Below, piece after piece: positions 1 through 8,358 of a DNA stretch of 64,000 nucleotides. The translations under genes and the position numbers were made by a program. The notes beneath the pieces are model-generated. The model was given only the letters and a program-made list of their open reading frames with translations, ran no database searches and was not told the DNA's origin. The DNA is from Neomoorella carbonis (lineage in GTDB: Bacteria > Bacillota > DSM-521 > Neomoorellales > Neomoorellaceae). The stretch covers positions 1,612,001 through 1,676,000 of the forward strand of contig NZ_CP136420.1 in the NCBI RefSeq assembly GCF_045278715.1, given 5' to 3'. The first letter of the stretch is position 1; each line of letters starts with the position of its first letter.

Positions 1-108
1 CACCTTAAGTCCGTGCTTGATGAGTTCCCGGGCCAGCTGTTCCTGGGTAGTTACCGGGGTCCTGGATATAATTTCCAGGATCAGCTGCTGGCGCCTGGCT
101 TTCGTCAT
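1..108 (-). CDS. argR: Arginine repressor ArgR, N-terminal part (cut by window edge)
   Basis: The first 36 codons of an ArgR/AhrC regulator can be read. They form the start of its winged-helix DNA-binding domain (begins MTKARRQQLILEII, followed by the TTQEQLARELIKHG helix region). The ATG at 108 follows a strong G-rich Shine-Dalgarno (AAGGGGGGAG). ArgR senses arginine and controls arginine genes; an argR/ahrC gene following tlyA and nadK is usual in Firmicutes. The nadK reading frame runs through this whole segment in another frame. The C-terminal arginine-binding part lies outside the window. Confidence 0.85.
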   Translation of the reverse strand, partial: MTKARRQQLILEIISRTPVTTQEQLARELIKHGLKV

Positions 109-982
109 AATGCCGGCTCCCCCCTTCCCGCAATTTTTCCCGTACCAGGCTGTAAAAGGTGTTATTTTTTAAACGAATCAGGCGCGTAGGTACTTCCCAT
201 CGCGTCACGGTAACGACGTCGCCATTCTCCAGGCGCCATCCCTGCTGGCCGTCAACAGTAAGCATGACTTCCGCTCCCTGGGCGTGCACATGGACCCTGA
301 TCTGCTGTTCCGCCGGTACAACCAGCGGCCGGCTGTAAAGGGTATGGGGACAGATGGGCGTCAAAATCATCACCTGCAGCTGCGGTGATACCAGGGGCCC
401 GCCGGCCGACAGGGAATAAGCCGTGGAACCCGTAGGTGAAGAGATAATAAGGCCGTCAGCCGGGTAAGTGTCCAGGTAAGCCGGGCCGATATAAACCTCC
501 AGGCGGAGCATGCGGGAAAAGGCGCCCTTGGTAATTACCACGTCATTTAAGGCCTGGCAGTAGAGCACCCGGTCCGGGCGCCTGACGGCTCCTTGGAGCA
601 TCATTCGCTCTTCCAGGCGGTAATCACCGGCCAGGAGCTTATCCAGGGCGGGATAAAGTTCCGCCAGCTCAATTTCGGTTAAAAACCCCAGGTGACCAAG
701 GTTGACGCCGAGGATGGGCGTAGCGGCACCGGCAACTATCCGCGCCGCCCGCAGGAGGGTGCCGTCACCACCTAAAGCTAAAAGGCAGTCGGCACCTGCC
801 AGCTCTTTTTCCGGCACACCTTTTTCCGGGCAACCCAGGGCGGCAGCTTTGCTGGTGGATACCAGTACCTTCGCACCGCGGTCTTCCAGGTAGGCCATGA
901 TTTCCAGGGCTACTTCCCTTGCCCTCGGCTTATCCAGGTTGGCCACCATACCTATCTGCTGCAATTGACTCCCCCGCTTCAA
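5..982 (-). CDS. nadK: NAD kinase, with an unusual C-terminal extension over argR
   Basis: This is an ATP-dependent NAD kinase that makes NADP+. The GGDGT nucleotide-binding motif is at about residues 71-75 and a second conserved block (NDVVITKG, then DGLIISSPTGSTAYSLSAGGP) follows, as in the NadK/PpnK family. It starts with TTG 2 nt after the tlyA stop; a second in-frame TTG at 964 is possible. The normal domain ends near residue 288 (YSLVREKLREGG). The remaining 37 residues are low in hydrophobics and are simply argR read in another frame. One extra G in the run of six G at 115-120 would instead end the protein at a TGA overlapping the argR ATG, so a frameshift or sequence error is likely at that spot. 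Confidence 0.9.
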   Translation of the reverse strand: MKRGSQLQQIGMVANLDKPRAREVALEIMAYLEDRGAKVLVSTSKAAALGCPEKGVPEKELAGADCLLALGGDGTLLRAARIVAGAATPILGVNLGHLGFLTEIELAELYPALDKLLAGDYRLEERMMLQGAVRRPDRVLYCQALNDVVITKGAFSRMLRLEVYIGPAYLDTYPADGLIISSPTGSTAYSLSAGGPLVSPQLQVMILTPICPHTLYSRPLVVPAEQQIRVHVHAQGAEVMLTVDGQQGWRLENGDVVTVTRWEVPTRLIRLKNNTFYSLVREKLREGGSRHYDESQAPAADPGNYIQDPGNYPGTAGPGTHQART

Positions 983-984
983 AT

Positions 985-1794
985 CTAACGCACTTCCTGA
1001 TGGGCTGCAGCTACTACCTGTTCAATCAGGTGCTGCCAGTCTCCTGTTGCCAGCCCCTGGCCTTTTAAGCCCAGCCAAAGGAGGAATTCCAGGTTGCCCT
1101 CCGGGCCGCTAATGGGGGACCAGGTCAAACCATATATTTTTAAACCCAACCCGGTTACCGCGGTCATTACTTCTTTTAAAACCTCCCGGTGCACGGCCGG
1201 GTCGCGCACAACTCCTTTTTTACCGACCCGGCCCGGGCCGGCTTCAAACTGGGGCTTGACCAGGGCAATAATCTCCCCCTCCGGTTTAAGGCAGCGGAGA
1301 ACGGCCGGCAGGACTTTCGCCAGGGAAATGAAGGCCACATCAATGGTGGCCATGTCAACCGGCTCCCCCAGGTTATCCCGTTCCAGGTAACGGGCGTTGG
1401 TCCTTTCCAGGACAATTACCCGCGGATCCTGGCGCAGCGACCAGGCCAGCTGGCCGTAACCGACATCTACGGCATAGACCCGCGCGGCGCCGTGTTTAAG
1501 GGCACAGTCGGTAAAGCCTCCGGTGGACGCGCCCACATCCAGGATTACTTTATGGTGCAAATCAATATTAAAAACCTTTAAGGCCTTCTCCAGCTTTAAG
1601 CCGCCGCGGCTGACGTAAGGCAGGGGCTGGCCGGTAAGGCGTATCTCCGCATCAACCGGGACCCTCTCCCCGGGCTTGTCTACCGGGATATTGTTGACCA
1701 GCACCTCGCCAGCCATAATAGCCGCCCGGGCCTGCTGGCGGCTGCCAAACAGTCCCCGCTGTATCAGCAGGACGTCCAGTCGTTGCCTAGCCAC
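985..1794 (-). CDS. tlyA: TlyA-family rRNA 2'-O-methyltransferase (hemolysin A family)
   Basis: A 269-residue protein with an N-terminal S4 RNA-binding domain (RLDVLLIQRGLFGSRQQA) followed by an FtsJ/RrmJ-like SAM-dependent methyltransferase domain (VILDVGASTGGFTDC). The family methylates ribose in 16S and 23S rRNA. The GTG start at 1794 lies inside the last codons of dxs, 8 nt before the dxs stop, and is preceded by GGGAG. This coupling, with nadK 2 nt downstream, indicates one operon. The older name hemolysin A should not be taken as evidence for a toxin. Confidence 0.9.
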   Translation of the reverse strand: MARQRLDVLLIQRGLFGSRQQARAAIMAGEVLVNNIPVDKPGERVPVDAEIRLTGQPLPYVSRGGLKLEKALKVFNIDLHHKVILDVGASTGGFTDCALKHGAARVYAVDVGYGQLAWSLRQDPRVIVLERTNARYLERDNLGEPVDMATIDVAFISLAKVLPAVLRCLKPEGEIIALVKPQFEAGPGRVGKKGVVRDPAVHREVLKEVMTAVTGLGLKIYGLTWSPISGPEGNLEFLLWLGLKGQGLATGDWQHLIEQVVAAAHQEVR

Positions 1795-3709
1795 CGGAAA
1801 TCTCCCTGGTACCCAATTTACGCCTGGTAAGCATCGGCTCTCCCTCCAACACCTGCTGGACGGCCTTGACGATCCCCGCCGGCGTCAAACCTAAGTGTTC
1901 CCGTAAAACGGCCGCTTTACCCTGGCGGACAAACTGGTCCTTGATCCCCAGGCATTGCACCCTCGTCCTCACCATACCTCTGGCAGCCAGCAATTCCAGG
2001 ACGGCGCTGCCAAAACCGCCGGCCAGGACGTGTTCCTCAACCGTCACCAGGCAACCGGTTTTACCGGCCCAGTTGAGAATTAAATCCACGTCCAGGGGTT
2101 TAACAAAGCGCGGGTTGATGACTGCCGCTTCAATACCCCCGGCGGCCAGTTCTTCCGCTGCGGCAAGGGCGGCGTAAACCAGGGGCCCGAGGGCCAGGAT
2201 GGCTACATCCCTGCCCTGGCGCAGGACCTCCCCCTTGCCGATTGGCAGGGGCTGGGCCACACCGGTTAACGGTACACCCACGCCGGCACCCCGTGGATAA
2301 CGTAAGGCTGCCGGCCCGTGGTGCTGGATAGCTGTAACCAGCATGTGCCGCAACTCCTGCTCGTCTTTGGGAGCCATGATTACCATACCCGGTATACTGC
2401 GCAGCAGGGCCAGGTCAAAGAGGCCCTGGTGAGTTTCTCCATCTTCGCCCACCAGACCGGCACGGTCAATGGCCAGGACTACCGGTAGTTCCATTAAAGC
2501 AATGTCATGGATTACCTGGTCTATGGCCCGCTGCAAAAAGGTGGAGTAAATGGCTACTACCGGCTTTAATCCCGCAGCCGCCAGGCCGGCGGCCATGGTC
2601 AGGGCATGTTGCTCGGCAATGCCGACATCAAAAAAGCGTCCGGGGAAGCGCCGGGCAAAAGGAATGAGCCCGGTACCCTCGGGCATGGCCGCCGTTATGG
2701 CCACCAGGCGGTTGTTTTTCTCCCCCTGGCGTACCAGCTCAGCGCCAAAGACGGAGGTAAAAGTCGGCGGTCCCCCGGTAGTTACAGGTTCACCTGTTTC
2801 CGGGTCGAAGGGGCCAACGCCATGGAAGCGGCCGGGATGGGTCTCAGCCGGCCGGTAACCTTTGCCTTTGGTGGTAATTACATGGACCAGGACCGGCCCG
2901 CGGGTACCACGGGCACGCTGCAGTACTTCTTTGAGCCGGGCTATGCTGTGGCCTTCGATGGGGCCCAGGTACGTGAAGCCCAGCTCCTCAAAAAGCATTC
3001 CCGGGACGACCAGGTATTTAAAGCTATCTTTAATCCGGTCAATTATCTTTAACACCCGGGGACCCACGTGGGGCAGGCGGTTGAGGAGATTTTCCAGCTC
3101 TTCCTTGCCCCGGGAATACATAGGATCCGTCCGCAGGCGAGAAAGGTAGGCTGCCATGCCCCCCACGGGGCTGGAGATAGACATTTCATTATCATTCAGC
3201 ACCACAATCAGGCTGGTTTTCAGATGACCGGCATGATTCATGGCCTCAAAGGCCATACCGCCCGTCAGGGCACCATCGCCAATGACCGCGACGACCTGGT
3301 AATCCTCACCCTTTAAATCCCTGGCCAGGGCAAAGCCTAAGGCAGCAGAAATAGAGGTGCTGCTATGACCGGTATCAAAAGCATCATAGGGGCTTTCGGC
3401 TCGCTTGGGAAAGCCGCTCAAGCCCCCGAACTGGCGTAAAGTGCTGAACTGGGAGCGCCGGCCGGTAAGCATCTTGTGCACATAGCACTGGTGGCCCACG
3501 TCCCAGATGATTTTATCCCGGGGTAAGTCAAAAACGCTGTGCAGGGCCAGAGTCAGTTCCACTACACCCAGGTTGGGCGCCAGATGGCCGCCGGTGCGGG
3601 CCACCGTCCGGACCAGTTCCCGGCGTATTTCCGCTGCCAGCTTCTCGAGTTCCACGTTATTCAACTTTTTCACGTCAGCCGGTTCCTTAATTTTATCCAG
3701 CAGGTTCAT
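1787..3709 (-). CDS. dxs: 1-deoxy-D-xylulose-5-phosphate synthase
   Basis: Dxs condenses pyruvate and glyceraldehyde-3-phosphate, the first step of the MEP isoprenoid pathway. The 640-residue length is typical. The thiamine pyrophosphate motif GDGALTGG is at residues 144-151, and the transketolase middle domain (DRAGLVGEDGETHQG) and C-terminal domain follow. The ATG overlaps the oapA stop (ATGA), so the two are translationally coupled. With ispA upstream, the locus holds two isoprenoid genes flanking the OLE RNA and oapA, the known OLE neighbourhood. Confidence 0.96.
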   Translation of the reverse strand: MNLLDKIKEPADVKKLNNVELEKLAAEIRRELVRTVARTGGHLAPNLGVVELTLALHSVFDLPRDKIIWDVGHQCYVHKMLTGRRSQFSTLRQFGGLSGFPKRAESPYDAFDTGHSSTSISAALGFALARDLKGEDYQVVAVIGDGALTGGMAFEAMNHAGHLKTSLIVVLNDNEMSISSPVGGMAAYLSRLRTDPMYSRGKEELENLLNRLPHVGPRVLKIIDRIKDSFKYLVVPGMLFEELGFTYLGPIEGHSIARLKEVLQRARGTRGPVLVHVITTKGKGYRPAETHPGRFHGVGPFDPETGEPVTTGGPPTFTSVFGAELVRQGEKNNRLVAITAAMPEGTGLIPFARRFPGRFFDVGIAEQHALTMAAGLAAAGLKPVVAIYSTFLQRAIDQVIHDIALMELPVVLAIDRAGLVGEDGETHQGLFDLALLRSIPGMVIMAPKDEQELRHMLVTAIQHHGPAALRYPRGAGVGVPLTGVAQPLPIGKGEVLRQGRDVAILALGPLVYAALAAAEELAAGGIEAAVINPRFVKPLDVDLILNWAGKTGCLVTVEEHVLAGGFGSAVLELLAARGMVRTRVQCLGIKDQFVRQGKAAVLREHLGLTPAGIVKAVQQVLEGEPMLTRRKLGTREISGG

Positions 3710-4293
3710 GGCCGCCGTCCTTTCTGGTTTGTATAATTAAAGGGGCGCCACCCGGTCAATTTTTCCACGCCGTACAACAACCGGCCTACAAAAAAGATTA
3801 TATCATTGGCCTGGCGCAGGGCAAATCCCTTGCCCAGAGCTTTACCACCCACGGTCACAGCCGAGATTATGGCCGTCATGATAGTACTGACCAGCACATC
3901 TTCCGCTCCATGCTGTCCTGCCAGGCGTAAGATAATTACCGCCCCAACCGCACCGCTCAAGGTACTGCAGACGTCCCCCACCACGTCGGTAGCAAAGCTG
4001 GTCACCCGATCGGCGTTGCGCAGCAAACCCAGGGCCTGGCGGGCGCCGGGGATCTTTTTGGCCGCCCGGGCGTGCAGGGGCACTTCACTGGCCGCCGCCG
4101 TGGCTACGCCAACAATATCAAAAACAATACCGGCCAGGATAATTAACATCAACAGGACAAATGACAAGATTATGGAAGTCATTCTTCCCAGAAACGCTTG
4201 GGAACCATAACCTACGGCCAGGGCTATAAAAAAAGTTCCCCCGCCCATGGTTAGGGCATTTTTCCAGGAGGAACGACTTTGTGATCTGGCCAA
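3706..4293 (-). CDS. oapA: OLE-associated membrane protein OapA (DUF21-like)
   Basis: A 195-residue protein with several membrane segments: one near the start (GTFFIALAVGYGSQAF), a second (IILSFVLLMLIILAGIVFDIVG), a middle segment and a C-terminal one. The pattern of the second helix followed by AASEVPLHARAAKKIPGARQALGLLRNADRV resembles the DUF21 domain of CNNM/CorC proteins. The TTG at 4293 is chosen because GGAGG lies 11 nt upstream (4306-4310); longer in-frame starts would run into the upstream RNA. Position between the OLE RNA and dxs matches OapA, which in other Firmicutes binds OLE RNA and brings it to the membrane. The identity rests on context, topology and DUF21 similarity. Confidence 0.82.
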   Translation of the reverse strand: MARSQSRSSWKNALTMGGGTFFIALAVGYGSQAFLGRMTSIILSFVLLMLIILAGIVFDIVGVATAAASEVPLHARAAKKIPGARQALGLLRNADRVTSFATDVVGDVCSTLSGAVGAVIILRLAGQHGAEDVLVSTIMTAIISAVTVGGKALGKGFALRQANDIIFFVGRLLYGVEKLTGWRPFNYTNQKGRRP

Positions 4294-4329
4294 ATGTGTT
4301 TTCTGCCTCCATGAAGGATAAGGATTATG

Positions 4330-4971
4330 TAATCCTGGTGGGTGGCAGCTGGCCGGATAAATGTTATGGCTTAGGTCCAGTAGGTTTTCCCGGCACCCTA
4401 CCACGCGTCGCCGCAGTGGCGGTTTCCCTTTAAAGGGTGTCCTGCGCCGTCGCCGGAGGCAGGACTGGATTACCACTTAGCGCATACTTTAATCCCCGGC
4501 CAGCCTTACCGGCGGTAAACAGTCTAGGAGTTTTCCTCGACAAGACCGGCCATCTTCTAGCCTCTTTTGCAGTAGTGGTTTCCGCTATAGTCGACAGGTC
4601 TTCGGCGAAGACCCTGACAGGTGCTTACCACCCGCATCCACCACTACCGCTCAAGGCAGGCTACGCTGCAGCCAGCACCCTCCGTACCGACTGCAGGTTT
4701 CTACCCCAGGCCATAGTAGTTGTTCCTGCCGCAGGAACTTTCCCACGCACCTGGGTCTCCACGGAGGGAGGGTCCACGCCTACATGCCATTGTAGATCGC
4801 CCCCCCTCCTTAACTCCCAGCACCAACCCCCGACTGGGCGTCGGCAGCCAGCACCAGGAACTTCATCGGTGTGCCCTTGACGGATTTTTAGGCCCGTCTT
4901 CAAAGATGGTGGTCTTGACTAGAATACTGCGCCACCCACCATATAGGCTAAGCAAAAATTTTTCTGCTGGT
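4330..4971 (-). ncRNA. ole: OLE RNA (ornate, large, extremophilic)
   Basis: About 825 bp between ispA and oapA has no credible gene on either strand but is rich in paired segments, for example GGTCTTC/GAAGACC at 4597-4613 and repeated GGTGCTGGCTGC blocks. OLE RNA, roughly 600 nt long, is known from exactly this place in extremophilic Firmicutes (folD-xseA-xseB-ispA-OLE-oapA-dxs-tlyA), including Moorella from memory. A clear promoter just upstream sets the 5' end near 4971. The 3' end is a guess, placed before the oapA ribosome-binding site. I could not align it to the family consensus, so the call rests on context, size and lack of coding potential. Confidence 0.82.
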
Positions 4972-4978
4972 AGAATGT

Positions 4979-5007
4979 ATTATAAGGTATTTGTCCTTAA
5001 ACAGCAA
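4979..5007 (-). promoter_or_regulatory. Sigma-A-type promoter for the OLE RNA
   Basis: On the minus strand, TTGCTG (5002-5007) and TATAAT (4979-4984) are separated by exactly 17 nt. This predicts a transcript starting near 4971, downstream of the ispA stop, so OLE and oapA can be transcribed independently of the upstream operon. Confidence 0.7.
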
Positions 5008-5119
5008 GCACCACGGCCAGAAGCCCCTGGTGGCCTCAAGCCGTCTATAGTGCTGGCCGGCAGCCAGCACCGGTATGCCTTTTCTCCCTGCCGCAGACAC
5101 CTTTATGCTTGGCGTATGA

Positions 5120-6013
5120 CTATCCCTGCCGGTTAAGAACGTAACCAGCGATGAAGAACAAAGGTTCGGCAGCCGGCCCCAGCGAACGGGCTAACCGTTG
5201 CGCCTCGACACAAAGTTCGCCGGCTATCTCCCGGGCTTTCTCCAGTCCCAAGCAGGCCGGGTAGGTTGCCTTGCCCCGGGCTGCATCCATCCCGCCTTTT
5301 TTACCCATGCGGGTAAAATCGCCCTCTATATCGAGAATGTCGTCGGTTATCTGGAAGGCCAGTCCAAGGTTTTCGCCATAGCGTGTTAATATCGCCAGCT
5401 GCTCCTCTCCGGCTCCACTTAAGATGCCGCCCAGGCGCAGGCAGGCGCGGATGAGGCTGCCGGTCTTGTGGGTGTGGATGTAATTAACTGTTTCCAGGGT
5501 AACCGGCCGGCCCTCGGCCTCCATGTCCACCACCTGGCCGCCGATCATTCCCTGACTGCCGGCAGCGGCGGCCAGCTCGCCGATGGCCTGGAGAACTTTT
5601 ACCGCCGGGATGCCGTCCGGCACCTGGCTCAAAACGGCAAAGGCCTGGGTGAGAAGGGCGTCCCCGGCCAGCAGGGCGATGGCCTCACCGAAAACTTTAT
5701 GGCAGGTAGGCCGGCCGCGGCGAAAATCGTCATTATCCATGGCCGGCAGGTCATCATGGATGAGGGAATAGGTATGGATGAGCTCCACCGCGCAGGCGGC
5801 CGGCAGCAGGGGTTCCGGGGGACTGCCTACAGCCTCACCCGCCGCCAGGACCAGAATGGGTCGCAACCTCTTCCCTCCGGCGAAAAGGCTGTAGCGCATG
5901 GCCTGGTGAACGGCCGGGGGATAACTCTCCGCCGGCGGCAAGCTTTTTTCCAGGGCTTCCTGAACCAGTTGCCGGCGGGAAGCCAGATAACTTTCAATCT
6001 CCGTAACCCCCAC
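5120..6013 (-). CDS. ispA: Polyprenyl (farnesyl) diphosphate synthase
   Basis: A short-chain trans-prenyltransferase that condenses IPP with allylic diphosphates to farnesyl or geranylgeranyl diphosphate. Both aspartate-rich motifs are present: DDLPAMDND at about 87-95 and DDILD at about 224-228. The GTG at 6013 gives 297 residues, the family's usual length, and overlaps the end of xseB by 20 nt. An alternative ATG 30 nt further upstream has no clear Shine-Dalgarno. It is the last protein gene before the OLE RNA. Confidence 0.94.
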   Translation of the reverse strand: MGVTEIESYLASRRQLVQEALEKSLPPAESYPPAVHQAMRYSLFAGGKRLRPILVLAAGEAVGSPPEPLLPAACAVELIHTYSLIHDDLPAMDNDDFRRGRPTCHKVFGEAIALLAGDALLTQAFAVLSQVPDGIPAVKVLQAIGELAAAAGSQGMIGGQVVDMEAEGRPVTLETVNYIHTHKTGSLIRACLRLGGILSGAGEEQLAILTRYGENLGLAFQITDDILDIEGDFTRMGKKGGMDAARGKATYPACLGLEKAREIAGELCVEAQRLARSLGPAAEPLFFIAGYVLNRQG

Positions 6014-6245
6014 CCCCGGATAGAGAGATTTCCTTAAGTACAACTTCGCCTTCCTGGACCAGAAGGGCCTGGAGTTTGCCCTCCACTTCCTGCAGGCGCT
6101 GTCGACACAGGCGCACCAGCCTGATCCCTTCCTGGTAATAGGTCAGGGAATCCTCCAGGGTCAGGCCTTCTCCTTCCAGGGCCCGGACGATACCCTCCAG
6201 TTTCTGCAAAGCCTCTTCGAATTTCAGCTCTTCGCCTTCAGGCAT
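5994..6245 (-). CDS. xseB: Exodeoxyribonuclease VII small subunit
   Basis: An 83-residue, highly charged helical protein with the family pattern FEEALQKLEGIVRALEGEGLTLEDSL near the N-terminus. Several copies assemble with XseA to form exonuclease VII, which degrades single-stranded DNA from both ends. The ATG at 6245 follows GGGAGGAACTAAAGC. It is 25 nt after xseA and overlaps ispA, as expected for this operon. Confidence 0.93.
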   Translation of the reverse strand: MPEGEELKFEEALQKLEGIVRALEGEGLTLEDSLTYYQEGIRLVRLCRQRLQEVEGKLQALLVQEGEVVLKEISLSGGGGYGD

Positions 6246-6270
6246 GCTTTAGTTCCTCCCAAACGATACA

Positions 6271-7482
6271 TTAACCCCCGTCCACATCCTCCACCTGACA
6301 CAGGAGGCGGCCCTGGCTTAAGACTACTTCCACCCTTTCCCCGGGAGCCACCTCCAGGCTGCGCCGGATGGGGGGACCGCCGCCGGGACGCCGGCAGACG
6401 GCATAGCCGCGGCTTAAGATGGCCAGGGGACTGGCGGCCTCCAGGCGGGCCGTTAACAGCTGCAGGGCCTGTTCCCTGGCCCCGGCATGGCGCTGCCAGG
6501 AAGCCAGCAGGCGCTGTTCCAGCCCATCCAGGTATTGCTGGCGATAATACAGTTCCTGCTGGGGCCGCGCCATGCCGCGGCTTTTAACCATGCGTTCAAG
6601 CTTTGCTTGCGCCATTTGCAGGCGGTGCTCCATTCCCCGCCGGGCACGGGTAGCCAGGATATTCAGGCGCTCTTCCAGCTCTTTTTTTACCGGGACGGCC
6701 ATCTCGGCGGCTGCTGAAGGGGTTGGTGCCCGCCGGTCGGCCACCCGGTCGGCCAGGGTGAGGTCCGTCTCGTGCCCAACGGCAGCGATCACCGGCACCG
6801 GGCAGGCATAAATGGCCCGGGCGACGATTTCGGTATTGAAGGCACTCAAGTCTTCGGCCGAACCGCCGCCGCGGCCGATGATAATCACGTCTACCCCGCC
6901 CAGTTTGCCCAAAAGTTCCAGGGCCCGGGCCAGTTCAAAGGGAGCTGTATCCCCCTGGACGGTAGCCGGGGCCAGCACCAGGTCAATGCCGGGAAAGCGC
7001 CGCCGGCTGACGGTCACCATATCCCGCAGGGCGGCACCGCTCGGTGAGGTCACCAGGCCAACCCGGCGCGGCAGGAGGGGCAAGGGACGTTTGCGTTCGG
7101 CGGCAAAAAGGCCTTCCCTTTCCAGGCGGGCCGCCAGCTCATGCAGGGCAAGAGTAGCCATACCCATTCCGGCCGGATAGATTTCGGCCACATAAAGCTG
7201 GTAGACGCCGTCCCGGGGATAAATGGCTATGTGACCCCTGACTATTACCTCCAGACCGTCCTGGAGCGATATACTCAAGCTCCGGCTGCGGCCCTGGAAC
7301 ATAACACAGCGCAAAGCAGCCACCTGGTCCTTCAAGGTAAAATAGAGGTGACCCGACACCGGACGGCGCAGGTTGGAGATCTCTCCCTTGACCCAGACGT
7401 TGGCCAGGCGGCCGTCGTTGCCTATCAGGCGCTGCAAATAGGCGGTGAGTTCCCTCACCGCCAGGACCCGCTGCCCGGACAC
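6271..7482 (-). CDS. xseA: Exodeoxyribonuclease VII large subunit
   Basis: A 403-residue protein: an N-terminal OB-fold (LANVWVKGEISNLRRPVSGHLYFTLKD), then the catalytic exonuclease VII domain (VGLVTSPSGAALRDM; IIIGRGGGSAEDL; PVIAAVGHETDLTLAD) and a coiled-coil C-terminus. The GTG at 7482 is chosen because it overlaps the folD TAG by one base (TAGTG). The open frame extends 83 codons upstream into folD, but that part has no family similarity. Confidence 0.93.
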   Translation of the reverse strand: MSGQRVLAVRELTAYLQRLIGNDGRLANVWVKGEISNLRRPVSGHLYFTLKDQVAALRCVMFQGRSRSLSISLQDGLEVIVRGHIAIYPRDGVYQLYVAEIYPAGMGMATLALHELAARLEREGLFAAERKRPLPLLPRRVGLVTSPSGAALRDMVTVSRRRFPGIDLVLAPATVQGDTAPFELARALELLGKLGGVDVIIIGRGGGSAEDLSAFNTEIVARAIYACPVPVIAAVGHETDLTLADRVADRRAPTPSAAAEMAVPVKKELEERLNILATRARRGMEHRLQMAQAKLERMVKSRGMARPQQELYYRQQYLDGLEQRLLASWQRHAGAREQALQLLTARLEAASPLAILSRGYAVCRRPGGGPPIRRSLEVAPGERVEVVLSQGRLLCQVEDVDGG

Positions 7483-8324
7483 TAGCGCCGGGCCGCCTCG
7501 ACTGTATTTTTCAGCAGCATGGCAATGGTCATGGGACCAACTCCCCCGGGCACAGGGGTAATCCAGCTGGCTTTTTGCGCGGCGCTCTCGAAGTGGACAT
7601 CCCCTACCAGCTTTTTCTCGCCTACGCGGTTGATGCCTACATCGATGACTACCGCGCCCTCTTTGATCATGTCGCCGGTGATCATCTCCGGCTTGCCCAC
7701 GGCAGCCACCAGGATGTCGGCCTGGCGGCACTCCTCGGCCAGATTTTTGGTGCGGGAGTGGCAGATAGTTACCGTGGCGTGGTGGGCTAAAAGCATCATG
7801 GCCATGGGTTTGCCGACGATATTGCTGCGGCCAACGACGACTGCTTTTTTACCTTTGGGATCAATCCCGGCCTTATCCAGGAGGACCATGCAGCCATAGG
7901 GCGTGCAGGGATAAAAACACTTGTCGCCAATAACCAGGTTGCCGACATTGGCCGGACTGAAACCGTCGACATCCTTTTCCAGGGCGATGGCGTCGATGAC
8001 GGTTTTTTCGTCAATATGCTCGGGCAGGGGCAGCTGTACCAGGATGCCGTGAATCTGGGGATCGTTATTGAGCTGTTTGATTAAGTCCAGGAGTTCGGCC
8101 TGGGTGGTCTCTCTCGGCAGGCGGTGGACTACCGAGTAAATGCCGACTTCTTCGCAGGCGCGGTGCTTGTTGCGCACATACACCTGGGAAGCGGGATCGT
8201 CGCCGACCAGGACGACGGCCAAACCGGGAGTAATCCCCTGCTCTTTCAACCTGGCTACTTCCTGCTTGACTTCTTCCCGTACTGCGGCGGCAATCTGCTT
8301 GCCGTCCAGGATTTGGGCTGGCAT
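7482..8324 (-). CDS. folD: Methylenetetrahydrofolate dehydrogenase/cyclohydrolase
   Basis: A 280-residue bifunctional enzyme interconverting methylene-, methenyl- and formyl-tetrahydrofolate. Visible signatures are YVRNKHRACEEVGI (catalytic Lys region), QLPLPEHID, and the nucleotide-binding VVVGRSNIVGKPMA. In an acetogen it also serves the methyl branch of the Wood-Ljungdahl pathway, which may explain its place next to nfnAB. The ATG follows AAGGAGG with 9 nt spacing. Confidence 0.96.
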   Translation of the reverse strand: MPAQILDGKQIAAAVREEVKQEVARLKEQGITPGLAVVLVGDDPASQVYVRNKHRACEEVGIYSVVHRLPRETTQAELLDLIKQLNNDPQIHGILVQLPLPEHIDEKTVIDAIALEKDVDGFSPANVGNLVIGDKCFYPCTPYGCMVLLDKAGIDPKGKKAVVVGRSNIVGKPMAMMLLAHHATVTICHSRTKNLAEECRQADILVAAVGKPEMITGDMIKEGAVVIDVGINRVGEKKLVGDVHFESAAQKASWITPVPGGVGPMTIAMLLKNTVEAARR

Positions 8325-8358
8325 GGCACTAGACCTCCTTCAGGTTATAAATAGGATA

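Noticed and set aside
4437..4903. Plus- and minus-strand frames of 80-147 codons between oapA and ispA
   Set aside because: Unbalanced composition and no similarity; the region is better explained as OLE RNA.
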